Positions 24,920-34,881 of a stretch of 64,000 bases of DNA are shown in pieces. The number at the start of each line of letters is the position of its first letter. Position 1 is the first letter of the stretch. Source of the DNA: Hamadaea sp013361475 (GTDB lineage: Bacteria > Actinomycetota > Actinomycetes > Mycobacteriales > Micromonosporaceae); NCBI RefSeq assembly GCF_040654195.1, contig NZ_JBFAHM010000022.1:1-64000 (forward strand), read 5' to 3'. The notes beneath the pieces are model-generated. The model saw nothing but the letters and a program-made list of their open reading frames with translations, did not search any database and was not told the DNA's origin. Position numbers and translations under genes: made by a program.

Positions 24920-26419
24920 GTGAGACTCGTAGCAACGGCCAGCGCAATCGCCCTCGCCGCAGCGTCAACCTTTCCCGCCCCTGCTCAAGCACGCCCGACC
25001 GGACCGCAGCCATCGACCGCCCTCCAGCAGGCCCTGCAACGGGACCTACACCTGACGCCAACCCAGGCCCGCATCCGCCAGGCCCACGAAGCAGCCGCCA
25101 TGGCCGTCGAACCCCGCGTACGGGCGGCTCTGGGCGACCGCTTCGGCGGCGCGTGGTACTCCGCCGACGACGCCCAACTCGCTGTCGGCGTCCTCACGTC
25201 CGCCGACGCCGCCCTCGTCCAGGTGGCTGGAGCGAAACCGGTCACCGTCGCCCGCACCGAACAGCACCTGGCCGAGGCGAAGAAGAAACTCGACGCCGTG
25301 GCCAACACCGCCACGAAGGACGTGTACGCCTGGTACGTCGACCCGACCGCCAACCAAGTCGTCATCGCCGCCGCGAGCACGTCATCCGGGCGACGGCTGG
25401 CCGACGCCGCCCATCTCACCGGCGACGCGGTCCGCCTGGACACCGGCACCCGGCCGTTCCAGCCCGTCTACGACATCCGCGGCGGCGACCAGTACAACAT
25501 CAACGGCACCACCCTGTGCTCGATCGGCTTCTCCGTGAACAACGGCGGCTTCGTCACCGCCGGGCACTGCGGCACCTCCGGCAACCCGACCTGGGGCTAC
25601 AACAACGTCGCCCAGGGCACGTTCGCCGGTTCCTCGTTCCCCGGAAACGACTACGCGTGGGTCCGCACCAACAGCAGTTGGACCCCACGTCCGTGGGTCA
25701 ACGACTACGCCGGCGGCAACGTCGCCGTCGCCGGCTCAGCCGAAGCACCCGTCGGCAGCTCGATCTGCCGGTCCGGACGCACCACCGGCTGGCGGTGCGG
25801 AACGGTGCAGGCCAAGAACGTGACAGTGAACTACTCCGGCTCGCTCGTCTACGGGCTCACCCAGACCAATGCCTGCGCCGAACCCGGCGACTCGGGCGGC
25901 TCCTGGATGTCAGGCAACCAGGCACAGGGCGTCACCTCCGGCGCCGGTGGCAACTGCACCACCGGAGGCACCACGGTGTTCCAGCCTGTCAACGAGATCC
26001 TCGGCGCGTACGGGCTGAGCCTGACCACGACCGGCGGCGGCACCAGCCGCATCATCGGCTGGCAGAACAAGTGCATCGACGTGCCGAACTCGAACTTCGC
26101 CGACGGCCAACGCCTGCAGCTCTGGGACTGCAACGGCACCAACGCGCAGAACTGGACGTTCCCCGGCGACGGCACGATCCGCACCGTCAACAACCTGTGC
26201 ATGGACGTCGCGTGGGGATCGACCGCCGCCGGAGCGGCCATCCAGATCGCGTACTGCAGCGGCAACCCGGCCCAACAATTCGTCCTCACCGGCGCTAACG
26301 ACCTGGTCAATCCGCAGGCCAACAAGTGCGTCGACGTCACCGGCTGGGGTGGCACCGGTACGCCGCTACAGCAATGGGACTGCACCGGCGGCGCCAACCA
26401 GAAATGGTGGCGCGGCTGA
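24920..26419 (+). CDS. secreted trypsin-like serine protease with CBM13 lectin domain
   Basis: 499 residues from GTG 24920 (AGGA site; signal peptide APAQA at ~20-24). A pro-region of ~160 residues as in streptogrisins is followed by the S1 domain with His216 (TAGHCG), Asp244 (GNDYAWV) and Ser325 (GDSGGSW). After a short linker a ricin-type beta-trefoil (about 377-499) carries repeats of the form CIDV-N-C-N-G-Q-W. It is likely secreted, self-activated by removal of the pro-region, and anchored to polysaccharide by the lectin. A LacI-type operator upstream suggests control by plant-polymer sugars. Confidence 0.9.
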   Translation: MRLVATASAIALAAASTFPAPAQARPTGPQPSTALQQALQRDLHLTPTQARIRQAHEAAAMAVEPRVRAALGDRFGGAWYSADDAQLAVGVLTSADAALVQVAGAKPVTVARTEQHLAEAKKKLDAVANTATKDVYAWYVDPTANQVVIAAASTSSGRRLADAAHLTGDAVRLDTGTRPFQPVYDIRGGDQYNINGTTLCSIGFSVNNGGFVTAGHCGTSGNPTWGYNNVAQGTFAGSSFPGNDYAWVRTNSSWTPRPWVNDYAGGNVAVAGSAEAPVGSSICRSGRTTGWRCGTVQAKNVTVNYSGSLVYGLTQTNACAEPGDSGGSWMSGNQAQGVTSGAGGNCTTGGTTVFQPVNEILGAYGLSLTTTGGGTSRIIGWQNKCIDVPNSNFADGQRLQLWDCNGTNAQNWTFPGDGTIRTVNNLCMDVAWGSTAAGAAIQIAYCSGNPAQQFVLTGANDLVNPQANKCVDVTGWGGTGTPLQQWDCTGGANQKWWRG

Positions 26420-26904
26420 CCGAAGCTCTCGCACGTCGTCGCCGTCCGGTACCCGTCCGGGCGGCGATGACCGCGAAGTCTTCAGCGCGTTGGGCTTGTT
26501 GGCGGGCGTCGACCGTGGGCGGGACGCCCCTCACCCCAGCAGCAAGCGGGCACGATGGCACGATCGCTGCGACGCGTTCGATGAGAGCGGCATGGAGGTT
26601 CAGCAGACGTTGAACGGTTGAGCGCGGAGTTCGGCGAGGCGCATGCGTTCTATTTCGGCTCGCAGGGCGACGGCTCGGCTTGGCTCGTCGCCCGGGACAG
26701 CACCACGATAGGTCCGTTTTGGACCGTCGGCCTCGCTGTACGTCGTGTGTGGATTCACCGTCTGGTTCACGAGTGGTACGCGTTCGGCATGGCGCGCCGC
26801 ACCGCCGGGTGGCGGGTTCGGTCTGGATTGGCGATCCTGCGGCTTACCACTGTGGTTATCGTTCGCTCACGCTCGGTGTGCGTACGAGGCGCGGAGGTCG
26901 CTCG
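26420..26904. other. 485-bp region before the WD40-KAP gene
   Basis: No convincing gene. A plus-strand frame from about 26618 begins EFGEAHAFYFGSQGDGSAW, which resembles part of a SUKH/SMI1-type protein, but it soon loses protein character, so it would be a fragment. The region must hold the promoter of the 1300-residue gene. Confidence 0.35.
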
Positions 26905-29900
26905 GTGAACCAGTTCGAGCACGTCAGGACATTCGGCCCCGGCGGGAGCAGCATCCTCGCCATGGACTTCGTCCGTCAGGCCGAAGGCGGGGAACTGCTC
27001 GCGGTGGTGGAGGCGTCGGATGGCGTACACCTCTATGACAAGAACGGGAACCTGCAGCGTTCCCTGAACTCCGCCGGGGGCGGGAGCATCCCGGTTTACC
27101 AGCTCGCGTACCTGCCCCGGTCGGAGGGGTGGCCGTTCCTGGCGATGGTCGGCGGTAGTGACCTGGTGACGATCGCCGACCCCGCGACCGGTGAGCTGAT
27201 GCCGCCGTGCCGTACGCCCGGCGACGAGCGACCCGTGTGCGTCGACGCCCTGCTCGGTCCACGAGGGAGCATGGTTGCCGCCGGGACCAAGGCCGGCAAG
27301 GTCTTCGTGTGGAACTGGCCGTCCGGCGACCTGCGGCTGTCGCTTGAGGTCGACCAGCTGGCCCGGGTTCAGGCGATGAAGGTGCTGCGCCAGGAGGGCT
27401 GGCTCGCTGTCGCGCACGACGCCGGCATCAGCGTGTGGGATCTGCGCAGCGAGGACCCAGCCGCCCGGCGGATCGACTTCGGGGAAGGCGACAACCGCTC
27501 CCTGGCGGTCATCTACGACGGCAAGGGCAACTCCCAGCTCGCCAGCGCCTGCGAGCACGGCATTCAGCTGTGGGACCCGGCGACCGGCCGCCAAGTCGGC
27601 CGACGGTTCGGGATCGGGCAGGACATCAAGGCGATGGTCGCGGTGCCCGGGCCGCACGGTCAGGCCGGTCTCGCGGCAGCCGTGGGACGGAAAGTGGTGA
27701 TCTGGAGTCCCGCGACAGCACGCTCCACCACCCTGCCGGAGCAGCTGCCGGGCCGGATCAACGCGCTGGCCAAAATCCTGGCCGGTGACGGCACGACCCT
27801 GCTGGCGGCCGGCGACGAATCCGGCAACATCGCGTTGTGGCAGCAACGACCTGGCCGATTCACCGCAGGCGAGGGCCGGCACGCCGGCTGGGTCAACGCC
27901 GTCATCCCGTTGCGACGCCAGCCGGACGGATTCCGGGCGAAGGTCGCGGCCGCGTCCGACGACGGCCTGGTCGGACTGTGGCGGCTCAACGGCCACGAGA
28001 CCAAGCCAGGCGTGGAACGTGCCCATTACGACGAACAGGGCCGGCTGTCGCAGGTACAGGCACTCACCCTGATCGGGGAGAACAGGTTCGCCTCCGGCGA
28101 CGAGCGCGGCTATCTGCGTATCTGGGGTCTGGACGGCACGCCGCGGTCTGGCCCGTGGAAAAGCGGCCACGGCCGCATCCGCGCGCTCACGGCGTACCAA
28201 GTCGGCGAACATTGGCACCTCGTGGCCGGCGGCGGCCAGGGCAAGGTCTCGATCTGGCACGCGCCGGCCGCCGCGGACGATGACTGGATCGAGGCCGTGG
28301 ACAGGATTGGCATCCTGGCCGCCCACGGGCGCGAGCAGACCCTCGTGCGGGCGGTGGCCATGGCCGGCGCGCCCGGGACCGGATCTCCGATGATCGTGGC
28401 CACGCACAGCGACGGACATCTCGCGGCCTGGGACCTCACCGACCACGATTCGCCGCTCGAACTGCCCGGGCTGACCCTTCCAGCACAGGCTCGCGCGCTG
28501 GCCGCGTGGCCGTCAGCCGAGGGCCGGCTGCTCGCCGCGGGTACCGATGACGGCTGCATCCGGGTCTGGCAGACGACCGACCCGGACGCCGTCGACGCCG
28601 AACCCTTGCCGCCGGCTCAGTGGACCCTGCTGCGCGAGATCGAGCATGCCCATCGCGGCCAGGTCAGCGCGCTGACCGCGGTCGACGCGGACGGGCAGTG
28701 GCTGCTCGCCAGCGGCGGCGCGGACGGCCGGCTGAAGCTGTGGGAGCCGCTGCGCGACGACTCGCTGTTGTCCGACCGCGCGGCCCACACCAATTGGGTA
28801 CGCGCCGTGACGCAGTCCTTCCGCCGTCCTCAGGTCGAGCTGATCAGCGGCGGCGACGACGGTGCGGTGCGCTCCTGGCGGCTGGAGAAGCTGGACCTGG
28901 TGCCCGACCGGATGGGGTTGCTGCTGCGGGGATTCGCGGACCGGCCCGCGACGTCGGACCTGCTCGACCGTGAAGACGTCGCCGACACGCTGATCGAGAT
29001 CATGCGTCCCGACGACACGTCGTTCGCCCTGCACGGAACGGTCGGCCCGCAGGTCATCACGGTCGAAGGGCGGTGGGGCGAGGGGAAGACCTCCTTCATG
29101 CGCGACGTCCAGCGCAGGCTGACCGAACACCAGCAGCCGCCCACGCCGACGCCGGACGGCAGGCGGTCATGGCGAAACCTGTGGCGCGACCCCGATCCTG
29201 ACCTGACGCCACGCGCCGCAGCAGCCATGCTGCGATCGTCGTTTCATGACTCGCAGTCGCAGAAGGTTGACGAGCCTGACCGGCGGACCGTGACCGTGTG
29301 GTTCAACCCGTGGACCCACCAGTCCGCGCCGCAGGTCTGGTCGGGGCTCGCGGGCACCATGATCGAACAGCTCTCCGATTGGGTGGCCGCCACCCGCGCC
29401 GGAAGGCAGCGCTACTGGCTGCGGCGCAACCTCGACCGAATCGACCGGGAGGCGCTGCGGCGACGCCTCTATCGCGCCACGTTCCGGCCCCTGACGGTCG
29501 CCGGCAAAGTCCTCGCGCTGCCGATCGTCACCGGCGTCGCCGTCAACCTGCTGTCCGGCCGGACCCCGGCCGGGCCGGGCGCACCGATCAGCGGCTACTG
29601 GTTCGTCGCCGCGGCCGCCGTCTTCGCCGCCATGCTGGGCTGGTCCGTCGCGCGCTTCACCATGGGCCGGGCCATCTCCTACCTGCCGGCGGAAATGCTG
29701 AGCAGGCCGCTGCCGCCGGGCAGTCACTCGGGGCGGCTCGCGGTGCTGAACGCGGCCTACCAAGGCGACGCCGGGCAGCTGTACTGGACGCAGGACGACG
29801 CGTACCGGACCGTAGGTCACCTGATCGACCGTGGGCTGCATCTGGTGATCTTCATCGACGACTTGGACCGATGCGCTGTCCGCACGACCTCCGAGGTGTT

Positions 29901-30807
29901 CGAGGCGATCATCGGATTCCTCTCCGCCGGGCAGGACCGGGCGACCGGCAACGGGTCGTCGGGTGGCACCGGGATGCGGCAGTTCGTCCTCGGACTCGAT
30001 CCGCTCGTCGTGTCCGCCCGGCTGGCCGACGCCTATCGCAGCCCCGACGGCGACAAGGAGGAGCCGGACCCGTATCGGCGGCGCGCCCGCTCCGACATCG
30101 GCTGGGCCCACCTGCGCCGGGTGTCCCAGTTGTCGGTGATCCTGCCGGCGACCCAGTCGTCGCACACGTATCGGCTGTTGCACGCGCACACGCCAGGCCA
30201 GCGCACTACCGGCTCAGCCAAGGAGCCCGGTAGCCGGCCGACACCAAGCAGCCCAGGCCAAGCACCTTCCGCACCTGCGACACCGGTCGGCACCCCATCG
30301 GCGGCCAATGGCACGACCGACCCGGACACGACACCGCCGCCAACGGTCCCCAGCCGGCAACCGACCGGGAGCCATGAGCGCTACCTCGAAGGCGACCCCG
30401 TCGTGCAGGCCCACCTCCAGGACCTGATGCGCATGCGGCCGAGCCAGTCGATGCGCGAGACCAAGCGCCTGCTGACCCTGTGGGGCTTCTACATGCGGCT
30501 GCTCCGTAAGCTGCTGCCGCCGGATGCGCTCAGCACCTCGCAGGCCGCCTGCGACGCCATGACCCTCGCCGAGATCATCTGCCGGTGGCCCGCCTTCGTT
30601 CCCGCCCTGACCCGCACGTTCGACCGCGATCGCATCGGGCTGTCACTGGCGTGGAAGGCAGCCCACGAGGACGACGCACACTGGCGGTCGATGCTCCGGA
30701 AGCTGGAGTTGGTCGACACGGTCCCCGGAGACGCGGAGCGGTTCCGTGCCCTGCTCAAGCAGCACGGCACGAGACGTGTCGTCGAATACGGCTATTACCT
30801 GCTCTAA
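26905..30807 (+). CDS. WD40-repeat KAP P-loop NTPase
   Basis: 1300 residues from GTG 26905, 7 nt after GGAGG. Residues ~1-680 are WD40-like repeats (segments such as DGRLKLWEPL, DDGAVRSWRL and TDDGCIRVWQT), forming one or two propellers. Residues ~700-1290 are a KAP NTPase: Walker A GRWGEGKTS near 723, two membrane helices inserted near 870-920 (the family's hallmark), and Walker B VIFIDDLDR near 983. A Pro/Ser/Thr-rich linker near 1105-1150 (GTPSAANGTTDPDTTPPP) splits the late part. A membrane-associated NTPase with a propeller sensor suits a conflict or signalling role; that role is inference. Confidence 0.88.
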   Translation: MNQFEHVRTFGPGGSSILAMDFVRQAEGGELLAVVEASDGVHLYDKNGNLQRSLNSAGGGSIPVYQLAYLPRSEGWPFLAMVGGSDLVTIADPATGELMPPCRTPGDERPVCVDALLGPRGSMVAAGTKAGKVFVWNWPSGDLRLSLEVDQLARVQAMKVLRQEGWLAVAHDAGISVWDLRSEDPAARRIDFGEGDNRSLAVIYDGKGNSQLASACEHGIQLWDPATGRQVGRRFGIGQDIKAMVAVPGPHGQAGLAAAVGRKVVIWSPATARSTTLPEQLPGRINALAKILAGDGTTLLAAGDESGNIALWQQRPGRFTAGEGRHAGWVNAVIPLRRQPDGFRAKVAAASDDGLVGLWRLNGHETKPGVERAHYDEQGRLSQVQALTLIGENRFASGDERGYLRIWGLDGTPRSGPWKSGHGRIRALTAYQVGEHWHLVAGGGQGKVSIWHAPAAADDDWIEAVDRIGILAAHGREQTLVRAVAMAGAPGTGSPMIVATHSDGHLAAWDLTDHDSPLELPGLTLPAQARALAAWPSAEGRLLAAGTDDGCIRVWQTTDPDAVDAEPLPPAQWTLLREIEHAHRGQVSALTAVDADGQWLLASGGADGRLKLWEPLRDDSLLSDRAAHTNWVRAVTQSFRRPQVELISGGDDGAVRSWRLEKLDLVPDRMGLLLRGFADRPATSDLLDREDVADTLIEIMRPDDTSFALHGTVGPQVITVEGRWGEGKTSFMRDVQRRLTEHQQPPTPTPDGRRSWRNLWRDPDPDLTPRAAAAMLRSSFHDSQSQKVDEPDRRTVTVWFNPWTHQSAPQVWSGLAGTMIEQLSDWVAATRAGRQRYWLRRNLDRIDREALRRRLYRATFRPLTVAGKVLALPIVTGVAVNLLSGRTPAGPGAPISGYWFVAAAAVFAAMLGWSVARFTMGRAISYLPAEMLSRPLPPGSHSGRLAVLNAAYQGDAGQLYWTQDDAYRTVGHLIDRGLHLVIFIDDLDRCAVRTTSEVFEAIIGFLSAGQDRATGNGSSGGTGMRQFVLGLDPLVVSARLADAYRSPDGDKEEPDPYRRRARSDIGWAHLRRVSQLSVILPATQSSHTYRLLHAHTPGQRTTGSAKEPGSRPTPSSPGQAPSAPATPVGTPSAANGTTDPDTTPPPTVPSRQPTGSHERYLEGDPVVQAHLQDLMRMRPSQSMRETKRLLTLWGFYMRLLRKLLPPDALSTSQAACDAMTLAEIICRWPAFVPALTRTFDRDRIGLSLAWKAAHEDDAHWRSMLRKLELVDTVPGDAERFRALLKQHGTRRVVEYGYYLL

Positions 30808-30912
30808 CCCACCGCGGCGACCGGAACCGGCGCACGGGCTCCCTCCTGTAGGGGAAGGCGGCCGCTCTCGCGGGGGAGGCGCGGACCCATGCAGAAGGCG
30901 CAGGCTGGAAGC

Positions 30913-31317
30913 ATGATCAAGAAGAAGTTGACGGTCTCGGCTGGATGGTCGATGGCAGCCATCGGCGTCCTGCACTCCGCAGTGTTCCTGCCGCATCCCT
31001 ACTGGGCCGAGTGGCTCACCGGCGGGCTGCGCTCGGGCGATGCCGGTGACGCGTCTCTGTCGGTGTTCTGGGCGCTGCCGGGGGGCTTCGTCGTTCCGTT
31101 GATCCTGTCCGGCCTTCTGGTGGCGAGGCTCGGGCGGCGCGGCGAGCGCGCACCGGTTTACGTGGGCTGGGCACTCGGCGGCTGGGCGGCCGGGTGCGCG
31201 CTGCTCGTCGGTCCCAGCGGCTTCCTGCTCGGCTTCATCCCGGCCGGGCTGCTGGTCGCCGAGGACCTGCTGGCACGCCGCCGGAATGTGACGGCGCCGG
31301 CAGCCGCGCGGGGGTGA
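30913..31317 (+). CDS. small membrane protein, DUF6463-like
   Basis: 134 residues, four membrane helices with GVLHSAVFLPHPYW after helix 1, a pattern I associate with DUF6463. ATG 30913 follows GGAAG; ATG 30889 would add eight residues. Function unknown. Confidence 0.72.
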   Translation: MIKKKLTVSAGWSMAAIGVLHSAVFLPHPYWAEWLTGGLRSGDAGDASLSVFWALPGGFVVPLILSGLLVARLGRRGERAPVYVGWALGGWAAGCALLVGPSGFLLGFIPAGLLVAEDLLARRRNVTAPAAARG

Positions 31318-31403
31318 GGCGGGCATCGCACCGATCGCCCCGAAATCGCGCTAGGAGGTGACCTGGCTGATCCGCAGGACGGCTGCGGCGACAGGCGGAC
31401 TGG

Positions 31404-32039
31404 CTATCGGTAGACCGCCATGGCGGCCTCGCCGATGAGCGCCTCGACGGCCGCGATGATTTCCTGGACCGCCGGCGTGTGGTAGCCCTGCATCTTGCGC
31501 AGCGCCGCCCGCAGCTCGGCCGGCGGCAGGCTCACGATGAGCGAGTCCTCCAGCCGTAGTACGCCGATGAGGCTGCACAACGCGGCGCCTTGCTCATCCG
31601 GACGTTCCCGGCCCTGCAGCGCGTACCAGGCCATCGCCCGGATGGGGCCGACGACGGCGTCGTCGACCGGCATGTAGATCACCTTCGAGCCGAGCAGCTT
31701 GCGCTGCACCGTCTTGGTGATGATGCCCTTGGCATACAGGCCACCGGTGGTGCGGTCGTAGATGTCGCTGGCGATGCTCGTGATCCACCAACGCAGCTCA
31801 CGCACCGTGTTCCTGGTGGACAACTGCGCGATGATCCAGTCACCGATGGCGTCGTTGGTCCGGGCCGCGTCCCTCCGCATGAGACGGCCGTGCTCAAGGG
31901 CCATCCGGCGCGACAGCACCAGATCGATCAGAGCGGCTCCGGCCAGCCCGATGCTGAGGGAGCCGGCATGGATACCGGGCGCGCCCCGATCGTCATGTGC
32001 GAGCAAATACAGCTCATCGCGTAGCGTCAGCCGCTCCAC
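31404..32039 (-). CDS. GPP34 family phosphoprotein (GOLPH3-like)
   Basis: 211 residues. The GPP34 pattern is clear: LTLRDELYLLAHDD at the start, AGSLSIGLAGAALIDLVL, and the beta-hairpin region GGLYAKGIITKTVQRKLLGS. In eukaryotes the family binds phosphatidylinositol-4-phosphate on the Golgi; bacterial copies are common in actinobacteria with unknown function. GTG 32039 lies 26 bp after the acetamidase stop, so it may be the last gene of that operon. Confidence 0.88.
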   Translation of the reverse strand: MERLTLRDELYLLAHDDRGAPGIHAGSLSIGLAGAALIDLVLSRRMALEHGRLMRRDAARTNDAIGDWIIAQLSTRNTVRELRWWITSIASDIYDRTTGGLYAKGIITKTVQRKLLGSKVIYMPVDDAVVGPIRAMAWYALQGRERPDEQGAALCSLIGVLRLEDSLIVSLPPAELRAALRKMQGYHTPAVQEIIAAVEALIGEAAMAVYR

Positions 32040-32065
32040 AGCCAGCCCCCTCTCATCGCATTACT

Positions 32066-33076
32066 TCAGAACGTCATGGCCGCGGCGGCCGCGCGCAGAC
32101 GGTCGTGAATCCCGTCGTACGCCTCCGCGCGGCCCGGCAGCCACTGTTTGGCCACCTTGGCCAACATCGTGTAGTTCGGGTCGACCACGTTGCCGGCTGG
32201 GCTGGTGCCCGCCTGCGACAGCAGCTGGTACGCGTCCAGCTGCTCGAGGCCGGTCAGCCGGCCGATCCACTCCGTCATGTCGACGTGAGCGATCCGGTAC
32301 GCGTCCTCCAACGGCCGCGTGACGCCGATCGAAGCGATGTGCGTATCGGTCTCGATCCGTGGCCAAGCGGTGTAGACGCCAGGGATCAGGTCGACGATCA
32401 TCGTGGTGTTCATCGCCGTTTCGACCGCGACGCCGCAGACTTCCCCCTCGCCCTGCCGCGCGTGGCCGTCACCGAGCGCGAACAGCGCGCCGTCGACGTT
32501 GACTCCGAAGTAGAGCGTGACACCGGCCCGAATTTCCGGGGTGTCCAGGTTGCCGCCGTGCGCGTCGCACGTGATCGATGAGCGCGCCTCGAAACCGCCG
32601 GGTGCCACGCCGACCGTGCCGTGCATGGGGTCCAACGGCAGCTCGACCGTATGGTCGCTGGCGGTCGCCCGGTAACGGACGACGCCCCTGTCGATGTCGA
32701 TGTCGTACACCCAGACGCGCTCCTCCAGAGCCGGATGCAGCGTCGCCGTCTGGTGGCTGCCGGTCAGCGCCCCGAAGTGGGGGAACGTCGCGGACACGCC
32801 GTAGGACCGGGCCGGCACCAGGGAGACGAAGTGCAGCGCCAGGGTGTCGCCCGGGCGGGCGCCCTCCACATGGAAGGGGCCTGTCACGGGGTTGACGAAC
32901 GGCAACTCGCATACCTGCGACGGCAGATCCTTGCTGGACTGCACCAGACCGCCGAAGCAGTCTTCGGTGTAGACCTGCAGGACGTCGCCGGGGCGTACGC
33001 TCGCCACCGGGCCGCGCCCGCCGAGCGTGTAGCCCAGCTCGTCGGGCGCGGGGTGGTACTTGATGAACTCACTCAT
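32066..33076 (-). CDS. fmdA: acetamidase/formamidase family amidohydrolase
   Basis: 336 residues. FmdA/AmdA family features: GPVASVRPGDVLQVYTEDCFGG, NPVTGPFHVEGARPGD, the HFVSLVPARSYGVS strand, and GDGHARQGEGEVCGVAVE. These enzymes hydrolyse formamide, acetamide or related short amides to ammonia and acid in the cytoplasm. The start overlaps the APC permease stop by 4 bp (ATGA), indicating coupled translation, so the permease probably imports the substrate or a precursor. Symbol by family. Confidence 0.88.
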   Translation of the reverse strand: MSEFIKYHPAPDELGYTLGGRGPVASVRPGDVLQVYTEDCFGGLVQSSKDLPSQVCELPFVNPVTGPFHVEGARPGDTLALHFVSLVPARSYGVSATFPHFGALTGSHQTATLHPALEERVWVYDIDIDRGVVRYRATASDHTVELPLDPMHGTVGVAPGGFEARSSITCDAHGGNLDTPEIRAGVTLYFGVNVDGALFALGDGHARQGEGEVCGVAVETAMNTTMIVDLIPGVYTAWPRIETDTHIASIGVTRPLEDAYRIAHVDMTEWIGRLTGLEQLDAYQLLSQAGTSPAGNVVDPNYTMLAKVAKQWLPGRAEAYDGIHDRLRAAAAAMTF

Positions 33077-34497
33077 ACGTTCGCGCTCTCCGGGGTGGCC
33101 GTCTCGCGGTCCGTGGCGAGACCTTCCAGCGTCGGGCGGTTGCCCACGGCGTAAAGGCCGCCCAGGATCAGCAGGCCAAGAAGGATCCAGACGCCGCCGA
33201 CCCACTGGGCCAGGATGTTGGCGTTGATGATGACGTAGATCAGGATGCCGGCGCCGATCAGCGGGACCACCAGGTGGCCCCACAAGTTGCCGGAGCGCTT
33301 CTTGACGACGTAGTGGACGATCACGCTCAGATGCAGGATGACGAAGGCGACCATGGCCCCCATATTGATCATGCCGCTCATGAGGGCGATGCCGCCGTCT
33401 TCTCGGCTGTGCATGTAGAACACCAGCGCCAGGGAGATGACAGCGACCGTGATGATGGCGTTCGACGGCACGGCGCGCTTAGGCGAGATCCGGGCCAGGA
33501 ACGTCGGAAGCTGCTTGTCGCGGCCCATGGCATACAGGAGCCGGGAAATGGCCACCTGGGCCACAAGGGTGTCCGCGATGCCCCACGCGATACCCGTCGC
33601 GATGAGGGTGGTCTTCGCCAGCCAGTTGCCGCCGGCCACACCGGCCGCGTCATAGAACGCGACACCGTCGGGGTCGCCGTTGGTGATCAGGCCCGCCGGG
33701 TCTTGCACGAGCAACGCCGCCACCCAGACCTGCGCGATGAACAGCAGACCGGCCAGGCCGAGCGCCCAGCGCATCGCCCGGGCCACGTCGGTCGAGCCGC
33801 CACGCGACTCCTCGACGAGCATGGCGATGCCGTCGAAGCCGAGGAACGACAGCACCGCCACGGAAACGGCAGCGCCGAGGACGCCCCAGGTGAACGCCGA
33901 CGACGAGAAGACCGGATCCCAGCTGAAGCCATGTCCCTTGCCCTGCACCAGGGCGGTGATGCCGACGCCGAGGAACAGGACCAGCACGATCAGCTCCGCG
34001 ATGATCATGATCTTCGTGAAGTTGGCCGTCATCTTGATGCCGCGCAGGTTGATGAGCGTGTTGGCACCGACGAAGATGATCAGCCACGCCCAGAACGGCA
34101 CCTCGGGGATCGCCGCGTTCATGGTCAGCGAGGCGATCAGATAGAGCAGGCCCGGAACCAGGATGTAGTCGAGCAGGATCGCCCAGCCGGTGATGAAACC
34201 GACCGGCGCTCCGATCCCGCGGCCCGCGTAGTTGTAGACGCTGCCCGACAGGGGGAACGCCTTGACCATCTGGGCGTAACTGGCCGCCGTGAACAGCAAG
34301 GCCACCAGACCCACCGCGTACGCCAGGACAGGCATACCGTTGGAGACCTGGAAGACCTGGCCGAAGATCGCGAAGGGCGCGATCGGCACCATGAAGATGA
34401 GACCGTAGAAGACGAGGTCGGCCAGGCCCACGCCGCGGCGTAGCTCCTGTCTATACCCGAACTCGGTGAGTTGCCCGTTACCCGTCGTGTCCGTCAT
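33073..34497 (-). CDS. APC family amino-acid/amine permease
   Basis: 474 residues, about 12 membrane helices. APC motifs: GLIFMVPIAPFAIFG in helix 1, FPLSGSVYNYAGRGIG, and FLGFDGIAMLVEESRGG. Start ATG 34497 follows GGGGAGA. First gene of a permease-acetamidase operon. The substrate is likely an amino acid or amide-bearing compound; the pairing points to nitrogen scavenging. Confidence 0.88.
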   Translation of the reverse strand: MTDTTGNGQLTEFGYRQELRRGVGLADLVFYGLIFMVPIAPFAIFGQVFQVSNGMPVLAYAVGLVALLFTAASYAQMVKAFPLSGSVYNYAGRGIGAPVGFITGWAILLDYILVPGLLYLIASLTMNAAIPEVPFWAWLIIFVGANTLINLRGIKMTANFTKIMIIAELIVLVLFLGVGITALVQGKGHGFSWDPVFSSSAFTWGVLGAAVSVAVLSFLGFDGIAMLVEESRGGSTDVARAMRWALGLAGLLFIAQVWVAALLVQDPAGLITNGDPDGVAFYDAAGVAGGNWLAKTTLIATGIAWGIADTLVAQVAISRLLYAMGRDKQLPTFLARISPKRAVPSNAIITVAVISLALVFYMHSREDGGIALMSGMINMGAMVAFVILHLSVIVHYVVKKRSGNLWGHLVVPLIGAGILIYVIINANILAQWVGGVWILLGLLILGGLYAVGNRPTLEGLATDRETATPESANV

Positions 34498-34881
34498 GCG
34501 ATGTCTCCCCTATCGACTCCCGCCGTCGAGCGGAAGATACGTATCCACACTGGGGCGACGCGGGAGCGGGCAACACCTCACACACCGGGCCACTGTGAAG
34601 GGCTTGCCGGTGTGCCGGGATAAACGTCACCTGCCCCGAGGCTCGCCCCGGGCACCCCCCAATTTCGGCCGACAGGAAGCGTCGCATGTTGATCCGCCTT
34701 TGTCTACACGGCAATCACTCAAATGATCCCGGCGGTCAACTGTGCGTGGTCACGGAAGCCCGACGAAAGGGCTGGAGTCAGGCAGCTCGACGACTCGGCG
34801 GTCCATTATGTACGGTCGGCCTCCAGCCTCCCGACCATCTACGACACTTTCCGAACACGCCCTCGACGAATCCATCCGACG
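34498..34881. other. 384-bp leader/promoter region of the permease operon
   Basis: No gene. On the minus strand, 90-120 nt upstream of the permease start, an 8-bp stem (34581-34588 with 34607-34614, CACACCGG/CCGGTGTG) lies beside a second GC-rich fold at 34633-34660. A structured mRNA leader or riboswitch is possible. I could not match it to any riboswitch consensus by eye. Confidence 0.4.

Noticed and set aside
26618..26908. SUKH-like gene before the WD40-KAP gene
   Set aside because: Only the first ~20 residues resemble a SUKH protein. The rest is not protein-like and runs into the next ribosome-binding site.
33274..34443. 389-codon plus-strand open frame opposite the APC permease
   Set aside because: Arg/His/Asp/Gln-rich nonsense typical of the antisense of membrane proteins. 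The permease is clear.
34498..34720. A named guanidine (ykkC) riboswitch
   Set aside because: The genes downstream would fit, but I could not align the consensus elements by eye, so only a structured leader is proposed.
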